This document shows, piece by piece, positions 57,007 to 64,000 of a stretch of DNA of 64,000 nt. The position numbers and the translations under genes are program-made. The stretch lies in the NCBI RefSeq assembly GCF_050003625.1, contig NC_134397.1:225990537-226054536 (forward strand), written 5' to 3'. The notes under the pieces were generated by a model. The model worked only from the letters and a program-made list of their open reading frames with translations, ran no database searches and was not told the DNA's origin. Position 1 is the first letter of the stretch, and every line of letters starts with the position of its first letter. The DNA is from Haematobia irritans. Its lineage: Eukaryota; Arthropoda; Insecta; Diptera; Muscidae.

Positions 57007-59460
57007 CACGGTTGCCATTTGGTTCACAAATCCGCCAATGAATATTGTACCAAAAATCTACCAAATTAAAAAAAAAGTTTTTTGAAATTGGTCTAAATTT
57101 TATTTCTTTAGAAATAAAAAAAAAAATATCAAAATTTTATTGCCATAGGCATTTTTGAAAAAAAAAAATATTTGTATGTTATAGCAAATTTTGTCAAAAC
57201 TTTTTATACTCGTGGTTAATTTTTACACAAAAATATGGGAATAATTAAAGGAGAAAGTAAAGGAAAATGAAAAACCCGACCGAGGCACAGCGACATATGG
57301 GCAATAGGATTGCCATATCTAGACCCAAAGAAAAAATTCCCCCTTCCTTTTAGGAAAAAATTGTGCGAATTTATGATAAGTGATTCAACAATTGTCTCTA
57401 AAGTACTGTATTTATTTTTAGTATCTGAAATTTTGTTCTTCAGAAAAGAAAACTCTTCGTTCAGTGTGGTAGTTTATACAGGAAATTTTGTCAAAATTTC
57501 ATTTCTATAGAAAATGTTGTCAAAATTTTATTTCTACAGACAATTTTGTTAAAATTTTATTTCTACTGAAAATTTTGTCTAAATTTTTTTTCTATAGAGA
57601 GTTTTGTCAAAATTTTATTTCTATAGAAAATTTTGTCAAAATTTGAGTCCTATAGAAAATTTTGTCAAAATTTTATTTCCATAGAAATTTATGTAAAAAT
57701 TTTATTTCTACTGAAATTTTTGTTAAAATTTTATTTCTATTTAAAATTTTGTCAAAAATGTTTTCCATAGAAACTTTTGTCAAAATTTTATTTCTATAGA
57801 CAATTTTGTCAAAATATTATTTTTTTGAAAATTTTGCCAAATGTTATTTCTATAGAAAATTTTGTCAGAATTTTATTTCTACAGAAAATTTTGTCAGAAT
57901 TTTATTTCTACAGAAAATTTTGTTAAAATTTTATTTCTATAGAAAATTTTGTCAAAATTTTATTTCTATAGAAATTTTTGTTAAAATTTTATTCCTATTT
58001 AAAATTTTGTCAAAAATATTGTCCATAGAAAATTTGTCAAAATTTTTTTCTATAAAAAAGTTTCTCAAAATTTTATTTCTATAGAAAATGTTGTCCAGAC
58101 TTTTTTTTATGGATCTTCCTGTAGATGATTTTGTCAATTTATTTTTCTATAGAAAATAAATCAAAATTTTATTTCTGTGGAAAATTTTGCCAAAATTTTA
58201 TTTTTTATAGATTTTTTTTTCAAAACTTTTTTTCTATAGAAAAATTTGTCAAAATTGTATTTCTATAGAAAATTTTGTCAAAATTTTATTTCTATAGAAA
58301 ATGTTGTCAAAATTTTATTTCTATAGAAAAATTTATATCTACGAAAATTTTGTCAAAATTTTATTTGTATAGCAAATTTTATCAAAATATTATTTCTATA
58401 GAAAATTTTATCAAAATTTTATATGTATAGAAATATTTTTGTCAAAATTTTATTTCTATAGAAAATTTAGTCAACATTTTAGTTCTATAGAAAATTTTGT
58501 CAAAATTTTAGTTCTATAGAAAATTTTGTCAAAATTTTAGTTCTATAGAAAATGTTTTAAAAATTTTATTTCTATAGAAAATTTTGTCAAACTTTTATTT
58601 CTATAGAAAATTTTGTCAAAATTTTATTTCTATAGAAACTTTTTTCAAAATTTTATGTCTATAGAAAATTTTGTCAAAATTTTATTTCCATAGAAATTTT
58701 TGTAAAAATTTTATTTCTATAGAAAATTTTGTCAAAATTTTATTTCTATAGAAAATTTTGTCAAAATTTTATTTCTATAGAAAATTTTGTCAAAATTTTA
58801 TTTCCATAGAAATTTTTGTTAAAATTTTATTTCTACTGAAATTTTTCTTAAAATTTTATTTTTACTTAAATTTTTATTAACATTTTATTTCTATTTAAAA
58901 TGTTGTCAAAAAATTTTTCCATGGAAAATTTTGTCAAAATTTTATTTATTAGAAAATTATTAGAAAATTTTTCCACACTGTTTTTATGGAAAATTTTGTC
59001 AAGATTTTATTCCTGCAGAAGATTATGTCAATTTTTTATTTCTATAGAAAATTATGTCAAAATTTTATTTCTGTGGAAAATTTTGCCAAAATTTTATTTT
59101 TATAGATTTTATTCAAAATTTTATTTCTATAGAAAAATTTGTCAAAATTTTATTTCTATAGAAAAATTTGTCAAAATTTTATTTCTATAGAAAATTTTAT
59201 GTCTATCGAAAATTTTGTCAAAATTTTATTTCTATAGAAAATGTTATCAAAATTTTATATGTATAGAAATATTTGTGTTAAAATTTTATTTCTATAGAAA
59301 ATTTTGTCAAAATTTTATTTCTATAAAAAATTTTCTCAAAATTGTTGTCTATAGAAAATTTTGTCCAGACTTTTTTCTATAAAAAATTTTGTCAATATTT
59401 TTTTTTTTTTTTTTTTTTCGATAGAAAACTTTGTCAAAATTTTATTTCTATGGAAGATTT
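57007..59460 (+). repeat. 29-bp satellite array, 2.4 kb, with one TIR end
   Basis: The left edge CACGGTTGCCATTTGGTTC is the TIR end, then AATCTACCAAATT and about 75 satellite units from roughly 57085, with a non-satellite interval at 57195-57475. The right edge passes a T-run at 59398-59420 and ends in GGAAGATTTTGCAG without the second TIR end. Confidence 0.88.
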
Positions 59461-59790
59461 TGCAGTAATTTGGAGAGGAAATTTTGGCATACCCTGAGAA
59501 CAAAAATGCTGATCAGCGACGTCATGCGTCTTGGATCGAAGCAAGTGGTAATCGAAAAGAGCAATATCAGAGCTTTATCGTGCTGCAAAATCGCCGTGTC
59601 GTGCCTTTCCGAAGATTGTGGCAGTGAAAAAACGCAATGCTCGTCTAATATGAGTTCGATGCAAAGCGCTTGTAATCGTTTGACTTGGTTGCTGCAACTC
59701 ATAGTACACCATCCGCGGATGCTTCCACCAACTAAGCAGCATAAGCTTAATTCTATGGAAATTCGGCTTTTTCGTCCATGTTGAGACATG
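59448..59790 (-). pseudogene. Mariner transposase fragment, not Himar1
   Basis: Minus strand from about 59785 reads KKPNFHRIKLMLLSWWKHPR then MVYYELQQPSQTITS, matching the segment before the second catalytic Asp in mariner transposases (KLMLxxWWxxxGVVYYELLxP). A shifted frame then gives ERHDTAILQHDKA around that Asp. Another shift gives ADQHF, as in the C-terminal part. The catalytic DNA motif is altered (HDKA for HDNA), and the N-terminal half is missing. It belongs to the mariners with VYYEL, distinct from the two irritans-type copies. Confidence 0.75.
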
Positions 59791-59869
59791 TCCGGTGTAA
59801 CCATATGGTTTTTATTCCCTCAACCAAAAGATAGAGATATACTAGCATTGACAGTACGTTTTAAATTCA

Positions 59870-60470
59870 TTGAAATATTGGTCTCTGGGCCCAATAAGTA
59901 TCCATATTCGATGTCGTGGTGAAATTCTGAGTCGATCAAGCGATATCGGTCCGTCGGTCTGTTAAAACCACGCTAACTTCGGAACGAAACAAACTACCGA
60001 ATTTATAATTTATCACAATTGACTGAATAGTCTAAGTGAGCCTGCAACTAAATCGAGTTGCTACTTTATTTTTTAACTACCGAATTGATACTTGGTATGT
60101 AGTTCTTATTGATAAAGGTCGAATGCCATTGCAAATCGGACCACACATTAAACGAATCGCCAGATTTGACCTCCGGAGTCTGTTAGAGAAGCCAATTTCA
60201 TAGAATCCGGTCGAAATTCGGTACAAGTATGTGACTTCTACAAAGCAAAAAAAAAAAAAATGGTCCATATCCATAACTATGTTATATATAGCTTCCATAT
60301 AAAACTATCCGCAGATTTGTTCTCCGGGGCCTCTTGGAGGAGAAAACTTCATACGATCCGGTTGAAATTTCATACGTGATACTATATATGTCCTCTAATA
60401 ACCAAGAAAACATTGCTCCATATCGGTCTATTATTATATATATAGTATTCTTACTTCAATTCCCAGTTTT
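59870..60470 (+). repeat. Decayed DINE-like element with embedded SINE tail
   Basis: GTGGTGAAATTCTGAGTCGA core, GTCCGTCGGTCTGTTAAAAC, CGGAACGAAACAAACTACCG and later units (CCAGATTTGACCTCCGGAGT) follow the first DINE family with heavy divergence. The sequence is split by a 71-bp SINE end at 60004-60074. Confidence 0.75.
60004..60074 (+). repeat. 5'-truncated SINE tail with 12-bp target duplication
   Basis: GACTGAATAGTCTAAGTGAG then CCTG matches the 3' end of the SINE at 42127-42420. The 12-mer AACTACCGAATT is present at 59992-60003 and again at 60075-60086. A short insertion ending in a T-rich tail with a variable-length duplication indicates target-primed reverse transcription. Confidence 0.8.
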
Positions 60471-61498
60471 TTTTTTGGCTCAGAATCATTACCAAAAATA
60501 TTAGTGCAAAGACAAAATCTTTGGAACCGGACATGTTTGTTTTAAGTGTTAATTTGACGATTTGAAAATAGATTCAGAGAGATAATTTAGAGGCATTTAT
60601 CATTGCCATGTCAATTACACTAAATTCAACTAGAGAATTTCATAGCATTTATCATTGTCTTGTCAATTCGAACTTTAAATCTAAATCAGATCTGTTTTGT
60701 CTTATAAGTTCTCTTTTTATTTGCAATAAAACTTTTAGTATTTTTCCTTCTAAAGAAGAGCCAATCCTCTCCAAATTATGTGATGAAAATGACTCCATAA
60801 ATTCTCGGTTAGACGAATAATTCAAAGTAGCTTTGGTGTCTGTGAAATTTCTTCGTTATTGTTGGAATTACGGATACACAATCACACACATGCACACACA
60901 CACATTGTGCCTTGTCTTGGCTCAAGGATACACAATAACAACCAAAAGACATTAAGGATTTATACTTGGGCTACTGTTTTAATTTTGTGCGAATTTTAAA
61001 GTAAATGTTTATGGTAATCATGTTTGTATAGGTAGTGTGTGTGTTTTTTTTGGCGATACTACCTTCAAATAAATCACAAAGGATTCTGTTTCTTGGCATA
61101 AAGGATTCTTATAAAGAAGCCAACAACGCTAGTCCCTCTAAATGATTGTATTTTTCTTAGCATTTTAGCACTTTTCTGTGTTTAATCCTTTTGTCTTGCA
61201 GTTAGTTAAATATACGAAAAGTAAGAACATTTTCTGTTCACTTAAAAATCATCAATATTTACTTTACTTTTCCAAATGATATCCTGTGTTCAAAGTCTTC
61301 TTTTATTTTCCGGTTGTTTGTTTTGTTTTTGTTTTTTTTTTCTTTGGGAAGTATTTCATTTTATGGTGATTCGCTTACTTTATTTTTTCTTTGTGATATC
61401 TCGTTAAGTCTATACTGAAGAAATGTATGGATAAATTCACCTATATATCGGAAATCTTTAATATTCTATTATTTATACATACATACAAATGTAGAGAA

Positions 61499-61500
<2 letters not shown>
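60471..61500 (+). other. Intron sequence without a recognised element
   Basis: It contains AAAGACAAAATCTTTGGAAC at 60508, which also occurs near 34053 in the hAT-like element, and a CA-rich run at 60878-60904. No exon with Ig or FN3 features is seen. Confidence 0.5.

Positions 61501-61560
<60 letters not shown>
61501..61560. repeat. (AT)n microsatellite
   Basis: About 27 uninterrupted AT dinucleotides between 61504 and 61557, about 75 bp upstream of the next Dscam exon acceptor. Length is expected to vary between individuals. Confidence 0.95.
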
Positions 61561-61563
<3 letters not shown>

Positions 61564-61631
61564 TTTAGTTGTCTGCTCCAAAAATATATATAGACTTAAA
61601 TCTTCTCTTTACTTTATTTGATCACGTTTAG

Positions 61632-61751
61632 TTGCACCACGATGGTCCTTCGAACCCATGGATACGGCCATAATGTTGGGCAATACAATATCAATAAACT
61701 GTGAAGCTGAAGGATATCCCATACCTACGATTACCTGGTTCAAAGGACAGG
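61632..61751 (+). CDS. Dscam4: Dscam-family exon, first half of Ig8
   Basis: 120-nt exon, phase 1 to phase 1, donor GTAAGT. It encodes VAPRWSFEPMDTAIMLGNTI then SINCEAEGYPIPTITWFKGQ, with V completed from the preceding exon. APRW-x-x-EP-D opening, the INC cysteine and TWFKG tryptophan are those of the eighth Dscam Ig domain. The rest of the domain lies beyond the window, so the exon list is open at the 3' side. Confidence 0.93.
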
Positions 61752-62169
61752 GTAAGTAAATACTTGGTGTTTTTCTTTTTTTTTTTATTTGTTACTTCTA
61801 ATATAACGAGGGTAGAATGTAAGAAACTACAAAATGGGTTCGTAATAGTAACGTGCCTTTGAAGAAATGCTAATTTTCTTCAATGTGAAAAGAAAACATT
61901 TTTGTTTTGAAGAAGATATCTTTAATGTAAATCAAGTATTGAACTTTTGGCTTAAAGACAAAAACTCCAAATGTAGGTAAACATGTTTTTTTGGGATTCT
62001 ATATCCCCATGATATATTATTATCTTGAATTCCTTAAAAAAAAATAAGGACAAAAGACGTTTTAAATAATACTAGTACATATTGTATCGCCAATTCTACG
62101 TCTGCAGAGAAGTGGATCTGTACACTTTTCATATATTTTTTGGAAATTCCCATTATTTTATTTGTTCTT
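61752..62169 (+). other. Start of downstream Dscam intron
   Basis: Consensus donor GTAAGT, T-rich beginning, no exon recognised. The intron apparently continues through the rest of the window. Confidence 0.6.
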
Positions 62170-62748
62170 GATATCTCAGGAAAAAAATTTGAAAGTTGTT
62201 CTAAAGGCACAACTTTAGTAACACCCCCCAAAAAAATATCTCTCCAAAGAAGTTCTTTATTTTAATTACACAGGAGGTTCTTTTGATTCAATTTTATATA
62301 ACTCGCTATTTTTCATATTTTGAAGAATTACATTTTTCGTTTCAAATACTTTAAAAACAAAGTAAGAAACAGGGAGTGGTGCAAATTATTGAAATTTTCT
62401 CGAAGAAAATGCTAAGTCCCTTCTAAAAAATTGGCAAATTTTCGAAAGTATTTGAGGCAAACATTCCATACAAGCATTATAATGTAACAAAAATCATAAA
62501 TAAATATAAAGGCTATTTATTTGGTAAAACATCACAGAATTTTATAATTCAGTGTATAATTCACAACAATGTTTTCGCATCACAACTTAAGAAGTGATGG
62601 AAATTCAGTGCAACGGCTGTTGAAATTGTGGACTTCCGTCCTGTGACAAGCCCATGTTAAATTCATCTCTTCTGTGCCAATTTAGCACCACTTCCGGATC
62701 CAAAAAGAATATTTTCACTACTTTTTGACAAAGATTTTTTGCTGGGAT
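62170..62748 (+). mobile_element. CCCAGC-ended TIR element, degraded left end
   Basis: Left edge CTCAGGAAAAAAATTTG, right edge GATTTTTTGCTGGG. It shares TTCTTTATTTTAATTACACA, CTTAAGAAGTGATGG, TCCGTCCTGTGACAAGCCC and GGATCCAAAAAGAATATT with the complete copy at 36994-37547. Confidence 0.75.
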
Positions 62749-62869
62749 GTTCTACAGACGAATTCGAGAAATTAAAATTTATTGCAAAAACTGAGAAAAA
62801 CGAAAGGATTTTTATATAACACCTCAAAAGAACTTCTTGTGGAGTGTAAATTAAATCCATTATTAAAGG

Positions 62870-63110
62870 CCGTAGCATGATTGCAACCGACAGACAGACA
62901 ACGTTTAGTTGTTAAAGCGAATCGGATGAATTTTGCTGTTGCAAGTGGATCCCCAAGTCCAATCTGAGAATCGTTTTATATGGGGCCTGTTTAATGTCGA
63001 ACGACATTAAACCAAAAACAAGTAAGTAAAGTAGAAAGTCGGGCGGGGCCGACTATATCATACCCTAAACCACCATTACAGAATTAGTAATCATAAGCAT
63101 TTGTGGGGTA
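62870..63110 (-). repeat. Two DINE-like scraps
   Basis: 62920-62990 (GCGAATCGGATGAATTTTGC) is an inverted central unit of the first DINE family. 63008-63075 (ACAAGTAAGTAAAGTAGAAA then GTCGGGCGGGGCCGAC) is the inverted 3' end of the second family. They join near 63000. Confidence 0.7.
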
Positions 63111-63415
63111 ACATATAGGTCTGGGAGACAAACCGCTGTTGCATATTTAAGAAAATTAAGGGGTACATGTCTAATGGTGCTTTGTGTCAATCTGACTATA
63201 GCTTATACTCAATGTTGCCAGGGAAAATGTTCGGTTTACCTTACAAGGACAACAAAAGTTCCCTACTTTCCTATACATTCCCAAACAATTTTCCCTACTA
63301 TATTATTCGTTAAATTTAAAAAATTTTACAAAACAAAAATGGTTCTAAGTACTTTATTATCTTAAAACATGAATATGCAACGTACATAACTTAGAAAATA
63401 AATTTGTATTTCCAC
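63111..63415. other. No gene recognised
   Basis: AT-rich intron sequence; nothing identified. Confidence 0.4.
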
Positions 63416-63720
63416 CACGGTTGCCACAGTTGGTAGAATTCTACCCAAATTAGTAATCTTTTTTGTTAAATCTTTATAAAAATAAAATTTTGGAAAAAGT
63501 TTCTATAAACAAATTTTTGTGAGAATTTTTTCTATAGAAATAAAATTTTGACAATAAATTCTATAGAAATAAAATTTTGAGAAAAAATTCCACAGAAATA
63601 AAATTTTAGAAAATTTTTTATAGAAATAATATTTTGAAAAAAATTTCCATAGAAATACAATTTTGACAAAATGTTCTATACAAATAAAATGTTGACAAAA
63701 TTTTCTACAGGACTAAAGTT
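63416..63720 (-). repeat. 29-bp-satellite TIR element, one clear end
   Basis: The end CACGGTTGCCACAGTTGG then TAGAATTCTACC at 63416-63445 is the exact inverse complement of the right edge at 55651-55680 over nearly all its length. About eight satellite units in minus orientation follow. The other end may be the degraded TTTACCACACATTG near 63719. Confidence 0.82.
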
Positions 63721-64000
63721 TACCACACATTGTTAAAGATCAAGCCTTGCCGGCTTCTAATTTCCTCCTCCACCAAAATGTAAAAATTATTACAAATTGT
63801 GTTGAGTGAAAATGTCCTACTTTGTGGCCCTACGTCCCTACAAGACGCTAAATATTAGAAAAACCATACATATAGGGAATTTCAATTACTTCAAGCAACA
63901 CTGACTGTGTTGATATTGCACCTACGGAGTTAGTATGTCACTAATATTGAGCCCATTATTAAAAAAGAGAAGATCGTTAAATTAGTGTGGGTAATAAATA
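63721..64000. other. No gene recognised
   Basis: Terminal 280 bp of the window; no exon, element end or RNA gene recognised. Confidence 0.4.

Larger units (their letters stand above)
56951..61631 (+). other. Dscam intron with satellite element, mariner scrap and DINE
   Basis: 4681-bp phase-1 intron. It contains a 29-bp array with one TIR end (57007-59460), a degenerate mariner fragment (59448-59790), a DINE-like piece with an embedded SINE tail (59870-60470), a CA-rich run (60878-60904) and a long AT microsatellite (61505-61556). The acceptor TTGATCACGTTTAG is modest in pyrimidines. Confidence 0.8.

Noticed and set aside
59448..59804. Host gene on the minus strand
   Set aside because: The text alternates between frames that match mariner transposase, so it is a transposon fossil rather than a gene.

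Overview
The window is repeat-dense, AT-rich DNA from a higher fly, most likely a muscid. The best pointer to the host is a pair of decayed mariner elements whose translated pieces follow Himar1, the irritans-subfamily mariner first described from the horn fly Haematobia irritans. Abundant mini-me/DINE-1-type elements with (GTCY)n tracts also fit a dipteran. Haematobia or a close relative such as Stomoxys is therefore an inference, not a proof.

The only host gene I can support is on the + strand in the last 17 kb. Five exons (46789-46920, 50913-51062, 56104-56249, 56815-56950, 61632-61751) splice in frame with GT-AG introns and encode consecutive immunoglobulin domains of a Dscam-family neuronal cell-adhesion receptor, probably Ig6, Ig7 and the start of Ig8, most like Dscam4. 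No earlier exon is visible in the first 46.8 kb and none after 61.75 kb, so the window looks like two partial long introns plus four complete introns of one large gene.

Everything else is transposons, their fossils and tandem repeats, often nested. Named groups: two dead Himar1-like mariners (2016-4915 and 11643-12930); four copies of a Tc1/mariner-superfamily DD37E element (24558-25854, about 29459-30743, 39026-40097, 47680-48971), one with a nearly intact transposase; fossils of at least three further transposase lineages; many DINE-like elements with 5' TATACCC hairpins, GTCY tracts and central repeats of about 153 bp; a hAT-like element with an 8-bp target duplication (33035-35456); small TIR elements of piggyBac-like, pogo-like, Tc1/mariner-like and unassigned type; and tRNA-derived SINEs.

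The most distinctive structure is a 29-bp palindromic AT-rich minisatellite in about ten arrays, up to 4 kb long, several bounded by inverted ends of the form CACGGTTGCCAC...GTGGCAACCGTG. I read this as a non-autonomous TIR element that carries and amplifies a satellite. Two Dscam introns consist largely of it. Long reading frames outside the named elements are by-products of these repeats.
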